Below are positions 35,167 to 45,542 of a stretch of DNA of 64,000 nucleotides, piece after piece (the stretch's first letter is position 1; every line of letters begins with the position of its first letter). Made by a program: the position numbers and the translations under genes. The notes under the pieces were generated by a model, which ran no database searches, was not told where the DNA came from, and was given only the letters and a program-made list of their open reading frames with translations. Location of the stretch: positions 82,687 through 146,686 of the forward strand of contig JAJEKV010000564.1 of the NCBI GenBank assembly GCA_021234155.1. The letters run 5' to 3'. The stretch is from Isoetes taiwanensis (Eukaryota; Streptophyta; Lycopodiopsida; Isoetales; Isoetaceae).

Positions 35167-36154
35167 TTACGCAAATTGAGTTATCTTCTCCTGCTCCGCC
35201 TCTTCTTTATCATCTCGAAGACTCGCCTTAGTATCACAAAGGTCTTCCTCACCTTGATCTACCTCCCCCATAGTAATCTGCAAAGGCAGACTTGTAGGAG
35301 GAGATTGCATGATACCAGCAAAATGCTCTGCAGGTGGCTGAGATGGTGCATCCTGCAACATGAACTGACGCAGAGACAAGAGGGTCTCAACGGGCTCCAT
35401 CTCCTCTGGCAGGAATATCAGCAAATCGTGTACTTGCAGTGGAGGAACCACAGGTGTGGTAAAATCTACAAAATCATCCTGACAGAACTCTGCAAGCTCA
35501 TAAAGGACGTCAGGCTTTTGCCTGCTACGGATGTCGGCTATAACTCGATAGGGCCACATGATGTCTTCTAGAAGAAGATACTCTTGATTATTCAAGAGAA
35601 TAGCGGGTAAAAGATCCAGCCCGGCGAGCTTACGAGCTCGGTCACGGGGTGTCGATGCCTCCATGGCTACCTGCTTCCATCGTACAAAATCATTCTCGTC
35701 GACGACGTCGTCATCCTCTGGGTAGAAGGTAATGGTGTCGTAGACTGCTCTGAGGGTGCCTGCACATCCTCTATGTACTGATCCATAACTATTGCCAGCG
35801 AAGCGAGCTTCATAACAAAGCTGCGTGGTTTATCTAACAATAGGGAGATCCACTCCTCTTCGCTTTGATTCCCTTGAGAACATTCCGTGCATGTACGTCA
35901 TCTCCCAACATTGCTATCAAAGTGTTGGAGTTGAGGTACAGCTGGGAGTCGGCCTCATTAGGTACACACTCAGGTACGATTTCTTCGAAGAAGAACTCAA
36001 GGAAATGAGCGTAGTTAGGATGTGCTTGCATGTTGTGGATAAGATCCACTTGCTGGAGCAAATATGGATCACGAGGGTCTCAAAGGGAACATGAGGGTTC
36101 AGTGTTCACCGATCAATCCGGTACCATTCTTTGGAGTGTAGGGCGATCCATCAT
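35167..36154 (-). pseudogene. Unknown cargo protein with acidic C-terminus, inside copy B
   Basis: From an ATG at 36,154 (MMDRPTLQRM) the minus strand encodes about 330 residues in the element's direction. The first part contains YLLQQVDLIHNMQ, YAHFLEFFFEEIVPECV and TLIAMLGDDV. After frameshifts near 35,870 and 35,750 it continues with WISLLLDKPRSFVMKLASLA, FYPEDDDVVDENDFVRWKQV, LLPAILLNNQEYLLLEDI and FLPEEMEPVETLLSLRQFM, ending in an acidic segment (EVDQGEEDLCDTK). Two early stops are TGA where a CGA codon is plausible, as expected from methyl-CpG decay. I do not recognise the family. The amphipathic, acidic make-up allows a nuclear or chaperone-like role, but this is a guess. Confidence 0.6.
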
Positions 36155-36430
36155 GAACAAGGAGCAAGGGAGGAGGAGGAAAGGCGCTGAAGAAGAAGAA
36201 GAAGCAAATGAAACGCTAATGGTCAAAAAGTGACTTTATAGGCACTTTTGACACGTGTTTCCAAGGAACAAATAATATTATTTATTTAATGATTTACACT
36301 TATATACACGGAAAAAACATTAAGATGCACAATTTAATTCCGTATTCCCAGTGTTGACATCGATAACTGATATCAAGTTTATACAATGTTTAAGAAAAAA
36401 AAGTAAAAACTTAATGTTAATCTTCGGCAA

Positions 36431-37170
36431 CTAGTTGAAATCCCCTCGGATTCTTCGTGCCAGTTGAAGATCCTTGGGCATAATAGTCACCCGCTTCGCG
36501 TGGATGGCACATAGGTTCGCATCGCCCAAAATTTCAATAAGATAGGCTTTGGCAGCCTCCTGTAAAGCAAGTAGGGCAAAAGCTTGGAACCTCATGTCCG
36601 TCTTAAATTCTTGGGTAATTTATCGGACAAGGCGCTGGAAAGGTAGCCAGCGTATCAGGAGCTCTGTAGTCTTTTGGTACTTTAGGTATTTAGGTGCAAT
36701 GCTCACGATTGCCTGAATCTGTGCCCGATGGGGCTTCTTACGGCGGCGGATGATGCAGGCAATGGTAGAGTCTTACCAGCGGTTGAAGGGTGCTTGGCCT
36801 TCTGTACTATTCTCTCACGTCGATCTGCGGCCGTATTCTTTCCAATCTCGGCATCCCATTGTAGCCTAGTCTTATAATGGACACCTCCCTTTGTGGGCTT
36901 AGTGTACTTCCTCTTGCGTCTAGCCACCTGGTCTTCCACTTCTTGAACTATATTCTGAACTGTATTCTGCTCCGTTTGGGTAGCTCCTCGGCTCTCTGAA
37001 TAGCCTCTCTCGGCATCTCGGCCTCCGTTCACGGCGCTTTGGGTTAGCCATGCTATCTCGGCATGGTAGCGGCCGGTCGAGCTTGCATGTGTACCGATAA
37101 TGTCCATCGATCCGTGTAAAATCAGGGGTGGGGCGGTCTCGAATACAAAAGCTGTTGGAAGCCCCATCCC
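36431..37170 (-). pseudogene. Divergent histone H3-like gene inside copy B
   Basis: On the minus strand, 36,431-36,740 encodes an H3 histone fold: KKPHR, then YQKTTELLIRWLPFQRLVR, a stop (TAA at 36,620-36,622), [41 protein letters not shown] and [12 protein letters not shown] before the terminal TAG. These match canonical H3 in sequence order. The loop 1 and FKTDMRFQ segments are of canonical, not CENH3, type. The segment between KKPHR and YQK differs strongly and is about two residues longer. Upstream, in another frame, a basic tail (VQKAKHPSTAGKTL) can be read, and open sequence extends to about 37,170 (ARRKRKYTKPTKGG), so the N-terminal tail seems much longer than the usual 40 residues. 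It is broken by at least one stop and frameshifts. Confidence 0.85.
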
Positions 37171-37259
37171 AATAAAAAGGAGGAAGGTTATAGTGATCTA
37201 AAATACATGAGGACATGGCCCCTCCTAATTAGTAGAACCGTGGCTCTCTCCTCACGGGA

Positions 37260-37425
37260 TACCACTAGCAATTTGTTGCAGGTCCTCTATCCTTACAAGG
37301 TCCATAATCCTCACAGGCTTCTATTCGTGCAAGCTCTATGGGGTCCTCATCACGGTCGCCCGATTGGGTAGAACTTAACGATGGTACGGGCTTGATCGGG
37401 GCTGCTCTAGCGAGTATAAGACTCA
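37260..37425 (-). other. Small acidic open frame upstream of the H3-like gene
   Basis: The minus strand is open for 54 codons from an ATG at about 37,425, containing PVPSLSSTQSGDRDEDPIEL and ACEDYGPCKDRGP, then a stop. It could be the former N-terminal part of the H3-like protein or a separate exon. No family is recognised. Confidence 0.3.
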
Positions 37426-38325
37426 TTGGCGCATTTAACTTCATAAGGGAACATGCGAGAAATGGAAGATAGGATATGGGATCTCACGGTTCTCGACAAA
37501 ATGGGTAACCGAGAAGGTCTAACACAAAGGTCGACCATGTAAGCTTTCGTCTGCGAGATGATCTACAAGTACACTATAATTTGGTACACACTCATCTTCT
37601 TCAGGTCAACGGTGAGCTTAAAGCGGCATGGTGAACAAGTGGCGATGAGCACTAGTAGCAGAAAGTATGGCTTGGGAAAAATAGGTTGGCGCTAGACACT
37701 ATGTGGGCGCTAAGGTTTTAGGATAGAAGCGAGGTGCGAGCAAAGGTCGGCTATGGCGGCGTTGGAGCTCAAACCAGCGGCTATAAGCGGAAGGAAGGCG
37801 ACAAGGGAAACACACTTTCAAACAAAGACACAAGTTTGAAAACTAAAACCCAAAAAAAAAAAAAAAACTTTATACATTATTATTATTATTTTTTAAAAGA
37901 TGCGTATTTTTATCTGGCCGGACCGTATAGGTCTTGTGGTGTGAAAATCGCTCATAACTTTCGATTCTAAGCACCCTAATCGCGGTCGGTGCACCTTTTG
38001 ACTTTGGGCCTTTGGGTCATCGTTTTTGCCTGGGAGGCGTGCCCCTAGGGTATTTGGGATGTGCGGAGCCCACGGAACAATTTTAAGCCTCCATCGAGCT
38101 ACCCACTAAAAGTTATGGCCCATCAAACTTGGGTCTTCTAATTACACCATTTCCCCACAAAACCACCCTACACTTTCTAAATCTCAAACAATTTATTACA
38201 TACACCTAGCACAAAGACTAAATCACCGAAAAGTTAGGCGGTCCGGCTAAACTTAAGCTCCCCCGTAACTATCGAACTAGCGGTTAAGAATTTGGTCGGT
38301 GCTATGATTTCGGTCAACCAAAATC
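37426..38325 (-). other. 5' leader of copy B
   Basis: Sequence between the primer-binding site and the cargo. Part of it (37,430-37,620) looks coding on the minus strand, with fragments such as VDLKKMSVYQIIVYL and MFPYEV. No domain can be named. An A-run lies at 37,850-37,866. Confidence 0.4.
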
Positions 38326-38338
38326 GGCTCACGATACC
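38326..38338 (-). other. Primer-binding site of copy B (initiator-Met type)
   Basis: The minus strand reads GGTATCGTGAGCC three bases inside the 5' LTR end. Plant LTR elements primed by initiator tRNA-Met carry TGGTATCAGAGC at this place. The match is good except for a small change in the middle. Its location opposite the polypurine tract confirms the element's direction. Confidence 0.7.
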
Positions 38339-38341
38339 CTT

Positions 38342-38578
38342 TGTGGCGGCTCCACGAACATATCGGCCTTTGTGGGCGTATACATCTGGGGACTTCCCCT
38401 CCCATGGCAATCAACTTCGCCATGGCGGGGCCCTCCGTCTACCTCGGACTATCCACATAGCGGATGCAGGGGAAGGAGAGGAGGTGTCATTCGAGTCCAT
38501 ACCTTCAATGGATCTCTAAATCGTGGAGGCGTGAATAAAGGTTAGCACCGGCATAATCATATAATAAATAACCACCAC
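38342..38578 (-). repeat. 5' LTR of copy B, inner part
   Basis: Collinear with 27,786-28,020 of the 3' LTR, from TGTGGCGGCTCCACG to AATAAATAACCACCACG. The match stops abruptly at 38,578 and resumes at 43,157. Confidence 0.85.
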
Positions 38579-40634
38579 GTTTCCTTTCGGGTTTGATGAT
38601 GATTGGGTTTTTCGCATGAGAACATGGACATTACGATGTAAATGAGACTTCTTGGGGAGTATGGCGAACTTTGCGAATTCCTTATTAGCGATTATAAGGA
38701 TGTCAAGTCCTCTAAGTAAATTGAGGCCATTTCTAATAGAATTGAAATGAAAGACCTCTAAATGATGAGGCAATTTTTCAGCCTAAAGAATTTGGACTTG
38801 ACAACTTTTTTATTATGCGAGGTTGTAGCCATGGACTTGGTTGTGTCAAATTTGCCATATAATTTCTTGATCGAGGGCGATCAATCGAGAGAAGGGAGGA
38901 ATTGATATGGTTTAAGGTTAATAACTAATAATGGTGCTTTCGGGGGTGGCCTTGCATGGAACAATATTTATTGATATGATCAAGTAAGAAAGTCATCGGT
39001 ATGTCTAAGCCTTGCTATTATCAAAAGAGAGCTAAAAACAAACCTTGACCTTTATTTAGAAGCAAAAAGGCAAAAAAAGGTGTTGTTACCTTGAGACGTG
39101 ATATCTCCGTGACCATAACTCAGAAATCGACGATCCTTACCTTGTTGGAAAGCCCTTGAAGTCTAGTTTCCAGATTGGGTTGGTTGTCCATAGATTCCTT
39201 ACGGTTTGAAAGTTATGCCAGAAAGGTGCATAGGGGTCTGAGTTATTTGCACAACTAGATCTGCTTCTTCCTATGTTGTTGATGTGCCATAGCCTTACCT
39301 TCTAGTATCTTCTCTTGTTCCTTGCTTGATCATATCATTAGAAGGAGTTCATGTAACACCAGTGGTTGGTGGCTAAAAAGAGTTTGTTCTTATACAGTCT
39401 TGCGGAGTAGCTTGACTTGGTGATATCTCTTCTAGTTGGTCGGTTGGGTGGTAAATCGAGTACCCTGTGGTATTTTGCTTTCTAATAAGTGGATGAATTT
39501 GCAGGAAGAATAGAGCATTCGTAACAAGTGCCCTGCCACTTGCATCTCAAGGGGGATCTGAATAGAAGAGAGCATCCGCCAACATCGTGTCGACAAGACC
39601 GCGTGAATACCACAACTAATGGCGTCTCGACGGCGTGGTGGCGTCTATATCCGCGAATGAAGAGAGGCGTGAAACTCCCTCTCAAGTCCTCGGGTGCTCC
39701 TCTAATTTGTATGTATAGACTATACATGTTACATATTGAATGAGCACTAAGAACACCCCCTCTCCCCCCCCCCCCCTCCAACCCTTACAATTCAATTACA
39801 TGCGGATGGCGAGGGTGGTCAACATATACCTATTCAGCTCTACTATGCTAGGGCACTTTCGCCCGCGGGCTAGTTCATGGAATCAAAATATAACCAAGCT
39901 CCGTCCTCCTTAACCCCAGGAGTAAGGCAATATCCATTTCCGGCAAAAGGAGGTACAACCACCAAATTGTAACAATGCAGGGTGTCAAAATACACAGCAA
40001 TCAAAATACACAAAGCGTATGAACTAATGACATCAGTCACTTGCACACGACGAGCCAGAATATTGCATGTATATCAGTCCACTGCACTCTAGGAATTTGT
40101 AGACATACATCGGCCCGGTGGAGATGGGGCGGTGGAGATGCAAGAGGCAAGGAAAATATCTCTCTCTACCCTTACATGTGATGCAAGACCACTTTGTAGC
40201 TCGAATCAATCCCACCAAGCTCACCTACTTCTCATTTCTTTGCTCCAACTTACGCTCCAACTAGCACTCCATCTCTGCTGGACATCCTCACCCACCTTTG
40301 TATGTCCCTCATGTGGAACCTCTCCCTCCTCTGCCTCAATATTGCCATCACTTAGGCCAATAGTCTACTATGCATATTACATAAAGCGAGCCTCTGCGTC
40401 TTCGTCTTGTACACGCATCGGGGGCTGAATCTGATGCACGCTATCTCTGTGGCCTCTTCCCCCTCCCCTCGTGGGTATCTGAGAGCTAACTCTTGAGAAG
40501 AGTAGACCCTCGTGTTTCTCTCCCACTTTCGGCCACCCACATCCTTTGCAACCTCACTCTATAATGAGTATCCTGTTTTGCAAGACAAGATACTGCGGCC
40601 TAGCCACCCACCTCATCTATCAGGAGCGATGCCT

Positions 40635-40700
40635 TTCCTCTCCCTCCCTCTCCCTCTCCCTCTCCCTCTCCCTCTCCCTCTCCCTCTCCCTCTCTCTCTC
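40635..40700. repeat. Pyrimidine microsatellite (CTCTCC)n
   Basis: About ten tandem copies of CTCTCC/CTCCCT followed by CTCTCT. It generates the LPLPLP and SLSLSL frames seen in translation, which are not genes. Confidence 0.95.
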
Positions 40701-41130
40701 CTATATGGCCTCATTCTCAAGATCAGCGGCCATGTCCTCTCGTGCACTTTTGGCCATCAGGTAACCCATGGTAACTTTCGGGATGCTTATGCTTACGGTG
40801 CTTGCATTGCACCATTCATCCAATGAGACCCATATAACCTTCTTCAGTCGAGTGTGAGCGACACTCATAAGTACAAAACCACCTATTTTCTAATCTGGTT
40901 GGCAAGCAGGAGATGGTTGTCAACAATCGTTGATCCTCAACACCCATGGAGAACATCCGAAACCAATAAACTTGAATCCTAAGTCTATGTAACCTAAAAT
41001 TTTACCACTAAAAAGAGGTGCATGACAAAGGCTAAAATCCTAACCCTTAAACTAAGTAGTAGATCTACCTAACCTATAAAGAAAGAACTCACCCGTCAAG
41101 CACAAACATCCTAATCAGGTGGAGGGGAGA

Positions 41131-41154
41131 TGGTGGTGGTGGTGGTGGTGGTGG
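41131..41154. repeat. Microsatellite (GGT)8
   Basis: Eight uninterrupted GGT-type triplets within a GGA/GGT-rich context. Confidence 0.95.
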
Positions 41155-43156
41155 CATCACACCCTCCTCTCTCATAACATGCCCTCCCTCGTACATTATC
41201 TAAGGTAAGATGTACAAAAAGAGGCATTAATATTGTTGAGTATTAGTAAGTATTAAAAGAAGGGGCATAATTAAAAAATAAAAATATAAAATCAACCCTA
41301 ACGAATTTCTCATTCCTATGGTAACCACATCTATGCATCTTATTTTTTAAATTCTTAGATTTCTCTATTTTCAAGTATTATGTGACTTGTTAAAATTTCA
41401 TTCTTCACCATCGATGTGCAAAATATTCCTTAATTTGTGCGGTGTAAGCGATCGGGGATTTTTCCTTTGGAAATCTACGTGCCACTTTCAATGGTGCAAA
41501 AGGGCTCAATGGTCTACAGCCCCTTTGGAAACAAAATTAAGGAAAAAAAAACCCAACGGCCGGGCATCACTCTGCCTTTGAATCGGTTGCTCGAATGATT
41601 GAAACAAGAATGGAGGAGCGGAGGATTGAAGCGAGATGTGCCAAGCCGAACCCAATGTAAATCGGTTTGTATTGATATTGCGGAATCTTTGGGTATGTAC
41701 CGGTTTGTTTTGAAAAATCTCATACTCAAAGCTTGATTCTAACTTGGTCCACGAACAAGTTGGCGGCATCAAATAGATCAAATCTAATCTATGACTATCT
41801 CCATCTTTGAATTGGTGGCGCGGTCCAAGACTTCGGAGGGAAAAAGGGGTGTCAAGAAGAAACATGGCTATAGGTTCATTCTCATTCCATTCCGATCGCG
41901 GATGGTTTCCAATCTCACTCATCCACGGCTGCGATCGCCCTCTACCTATTCGGCATTTGGCGTCTGATTCCATGTTCTCTTCCGCACACAAGCTGCTTTG
42001 AGGCGTTGCTCTTGTGCGTGAAGACACAGCATTAAGCCCAAGCGGCGCTTGCCCACGGATGCCTCGTGGGTTTCTAAATTAGTGGGTTTTCTAAATTGGC
42101 CTTTAGGAAATTGCCTCCCCAAAAATAGCAAAAATCAATTAAGCTCCTAAGAAAATCATCCCTTAAACCAATTAAGCTCCTCAAACTTGCCTAAATATAC
42201 CCTTTTCTATACAATACTATACCGAAATCTTAGTCCTCATCATTGGCAAAATACCCTCCCCCAACGCTAAACGAATTGGGCAAACTATATGCATAAAACT
42301 ATTTCTTTTGTGCATCTGTTTAGACGAATTTTAATGTCTTTTAATAGTTGGAACATGGTACATGAGCGGTAAGGTTGTGAAGAAAGCACATCGCATATTA
42401 TAAAACACAATAAAACACACAATGGAAATCAATTTGCACCTATAAAATTAGAACCATTAAGGACAAGAAAAATATAACATCAAACCTCAAAAGAAAATGC
42501 ACTAACCATTGGAACAAAATCATACAAAATACTATTCATTTGGTATTATCGAAAACACTGTAGCAAAATATAACAACTTGTCTTATTCACAAAATTCCAA
42601 GAACATTGGAATTCTTTCACAACATAACTTAGGGGAGGTTTCTCAAAAAACCAGGGGAGGTTTCTCAAAAAAAAAGTTCCATCTAAATAGGCAAGTAATA
42701 ACAAATCCAATCCATCCAATCCAGTATGGAAAATTAATAAATCCATTACTAAAAACTAGGATATAGAGCTCTTTTGCCAAGAAGAGCCTATGAAAATGAA
42801 ATCTCTTGAGAATTCAACAAACTTTGCTTGTGGGTGGGTGCCTGACATAGAGCTTCAAAATTTGGATTAAACAAATATCATAAGGCCGGATTTCCACTAG
42901 CAGCAGTGGGAGTATTCCTTAAAAATATAAGAAAAGGCTGGATTATAAACTCAAAAAAAGAGGATATTGCTTATGTAAATCTGCAATAGTATTAACTGTT
43001 GGAGTTGTAGCATATAATCTGCAACAAAATTTGCATTAGTTACTGTTTTTGGGCCAACTGGGGCTAATTGATGGAAATCTGTCATATGACAAATTAGATA
43101 TGACATCTGCTTTGGACAAAAGTGGCATGCAATTAAGACATATGTGCCTTTTGGTT

Positions 43157-44423
43157 GTGGCACATCCATCCAACTAATAACAACGAGAGATCGTCTAATG
43201 CTAAGGAAAACATCCCAAACCCAAGGTTCTACCGGTTTCGGACTCCAATGGGGATCGACTGACGGCTAGGTCTCAGGAGATCAACAAACAGAATCTTAAC
43301 ATGGCATTGGCTGGCATAGAACATTGGCTCGGGTTGTCCACTCCATCCGCCCCTCCTGTGCACACTTTGCAGATGAGCTGAATCAAGCTATGTAAGCCAT
43401 TGTAGCCTTCGGAGGCTTAATCCCAAAGAATCACCCGCCGGGACTACTAGGGTTACATCTCCCGGTCCGATGGGGCGGGTGGAAAGTGTCCCCTTCAGTC
43501 GTAGTGAATCCATGGGCAAGCTAGAGGAGGAGATCCATCGGCATCTCCTTCCGTACAGACTTACTCCCCTAACTTTATCTTCAAAAGTACAAGATGCCCC
43601 ATACGGGTCATACCTCTGTACCCGGCCAGTGTCGGACCCATGCAGGCCCTCTACGTGGCCAGGCTATTAGGCCCTAGCTTGAAGGAGTCCCGTGGCCTTT
43701 TATGCTCGGTGAGACCCCACCTCACACTTCATCCTCGTCCCCTTATCGGTGCTTCAATGATGCCATAGATTCCCCGGCTCGGTGGGATCTTGTACCTGAG
43801 CCGCAATTAATGGGTATTCTTTGGAGCTAATAGAAGCATACTAAATACGCATAGGTTCACTGAGGGTCTCTACCCCCTTAATCCACATGTTTTACGAAGA
43901 AGCCTTGAGAGATGACACCAAAGATACATCCATCCATCCGATTACATAATCAAGAAGCGAAGAAACGGTTCTAACTATCAAACAAAGGGTTATTCAACAC
44001 CAAAGATCAACAAAGAAGCACGGCGGAGGCACTAGCTTTGAAAATCCCAAGTTAACCTATCCCACTACATTTGGAACCGTTGTCGCGTGGAATCTCCATG
44101 CTTGAATATTTTGGAGGCTCATTTGCTCCTGCTCACAGGTTCGATTTGGGGCAAAAGTGGGATAGGGATCCAATTTCTTTTGCCTCGATTTAACATCCTT
44201 CTACGGCATTGTCGAGTTTGGCGGGTGTCCTCTACTAATTAATTAATTAAGCTTAATTAAGTTAATTAGGCAATTATCCCATAATTATAGGCAATTATTT
44301 CTTAATTAAACCCTTATTACTAAATTAATCCTTTGTGGTTGGGTTACATACCCCCATGATGGTATCCTCGGACGTGGCGTGTCGATATATTTATATATAC
44401 AGTATAAATATGTGGAGCGTCTA
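43157..44423 (-). repeat. 5' LTR of copy B, outer part
   Basis: Collinear with 28,032-29,330 of the 3' LTR, including TTAATTAATTAA blocks and TATTTATA near the LTR start. The element boundary is at 44,423, followed by the target duplication GCGGT (44,424-44,428). Confidence 0.85.
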
Positions 44424-44859
44424 GCGGTTATCCATTCAAGAGAATTTAAAGAAAATTTTTGTATTATACCATGAAAATGTTCATCAATTAATGCCACATG
44501 GATAAACATGCACTAAAGAAAAAACAAACTTCAATAGTTTCTTCTTGAGCGCAAAGGACATCTTTGAAAAGGAGAACGTGAATTTCACATAGCATAAGTG
44601 GCTACCAAAAGGACATTGAATTTGGATCAAGTGCTAAAATCTATTGTGATGCTCAATAAAGGTTTCTTTGATTCTCGAATGGGGATCGCATTTAAATGAC
44701 AAAACCTATCTCGTGATTTTCTACAATGGATAATGGGTAGCCGTACACATGTGAAGTATCCGCGAAAAAATAAAGGAATGTCGATTATACAACTTGGACC
44801 CAAAAAAACAATGCTAATAGATGTTTGGTTTGTGTACACAGAAAGCTTATCAGGGATTA

Positions 44860-45130
44860 AAAACCCAGCCCTTCGGGTTTTCGAGGAAAAAACCTAGCGA
44901 TAAGCAGCCGACGAGGGGCTTGGACAAGCGTGGTGAAAATTCACTCCAAAAACCCACGATGGAGAAGTGAAGGTACATTTGTAAACAGCACTGTATCGCA
45001 CATCCTGACACTAGAACAAATGTGAAAAAACAACCCCCCCAAAGTGGAGGGGCTGATCTACGCGTGCCATGCGACAACAAAAGAAAAACCTCTTCAAATA
45101 GAGGGGCTGGTCGCTGGCGTGCAATATAGC
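44860..45130 (-). mobile_element. RTE-like LINE 3' UTR fragment
   Basis: The hairpin AAAACCC...GGGTTTT (44,860-44,881) followed on the plus strand by CGAGGAAAAAACCTAGCGAT is the same element as at 3.15 and 24.52 kb. The terminal CCCATAGGCC box and the ATTCT tail are not present, so this copy lacks its own end. A GGAGGGGCTG/AGAGGGGCTG pair near 45,045 and 45,103 lies upstream. Confidence 0.55.
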
Positions 45131-45416
45131 GATCTCCTAACCACAGAAAGCATGCAATGCATGCATGTACGAACATCTTTCGCCCTCTCTAGAATCTTGA
45201 TCCGATGGCTCGGATCGATGGGATTGCGTATTATACATGGCTTCCATGTAATACCACTTGCGTGTTTCCTATAACACCTTAGCTCGTGTTCCTTGATCAT
45301 TTTCCATGTTGTCCATATTGTTTGAAATATCTACTTCCCTTGTGGCAGCTACTTTTATACGACCATTTGCGATGGCCTTACGTTATGTTCTCGTGGAACA
45401 TCAGACCATAATCATT

Positions 45417-45542
45417 CTCACAACCCATCCACCTTAGCTTTCAATTCTTGAATACTAACATCAAATGTGGCTTTTGGATTCTCGCAACCCATCCCACCTT
45501 AGCTTTCAATTCTTGAATACTAACATCAAATGTGGCTTTTGG
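45417..45542. repeat. Two-copy tandem repeat, period 64 bp
   Basis: Units start at 45,417 (CTCACAACCCATCC) and 45,481 (CTCGCAACCCATCCC). They share TTAGCTTTCAATTCTTGAAT and the bases up to GTGGCTTTTGGA with almost no difference, so this is a recent duplication. Confidence 0.9.

Larger units (their letters stand above)
38579..43156. mobile_element. Insertion of about 4.6 kb splitting the 5' LTR; unclassified
   Basis: Comparison with the uninterrupted 3' LTR shows that this block lies between ACCACCACG and GGCACATCCATCC, which are separated by only 6-7 bases there. I see no transposon protein inside and no clean target duplication. Content: a stretch at 39,090-39,260 resembling the untranslated or LTR parts of other plant gypsy elements, a C-run at 39,766-39,776, a CTCCCT/CTCTCC microsatellite (about 40,640-40,700), a GGT microsatellite (41,131-41,154) and a 22-bp tandem pair AGGGGAGGTTTCTCAAAAAA (42,631 and 42,653). 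A minus-strand frame at 38,580-38,773 has a leucine-rich look (LPHHLEVFHF, LLRGLDIL) of uncertain meaning. Confidence 0.55.
27786..44423 (-). mobile_element. Chromodomain Ty3/gypsy LTR retrotransposon (copy B) with extra 5' cargo
   Basis: Both LTRs lie in the same orientation, at 27,786-29,330 (3' LTR) and 38,342-44,423 (5' LTR, split by an insertion at 38,579-43,156). The 5-bp direct repeat GCGGT (27,781-27,785 and 44,424-44,428) flanks the pair. A polypurine tract touches the 3' LTR and a primer-binding site lies 3 bases inside the 5' LTR. The internal region is about 9.0 kb, much longer than the 5-5.5 kb of ordinary chromoviruses. The excess lies between the primer-binding site and gag and holds a histone H3-like frame and an unknown frame. 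The outer LTR dinucleotides read TA instead of TG/CA. All coding parts are damaged. Confidence 0.88.

Noticed and set aside
36431-36740. H3-like frame as a centromeric CENH3
   Set aside because: The loop and helix segments ([20 protein letters not shown], ending ARRIRG) follow canonical H3, not the longer loop 1 and LGGKG-type end of plant CENH3.
40512-40826. Proline-leucine repeat protein
   Set aside because: The LPLPLP and SLSLSL runs are translations of a CTCTCC microsatellite in two frames.
40635-41154. CRISPR-like or satellite array
   Set aside because: Only simple sequence repeats are present, with no spacers; the context is a plant genome.
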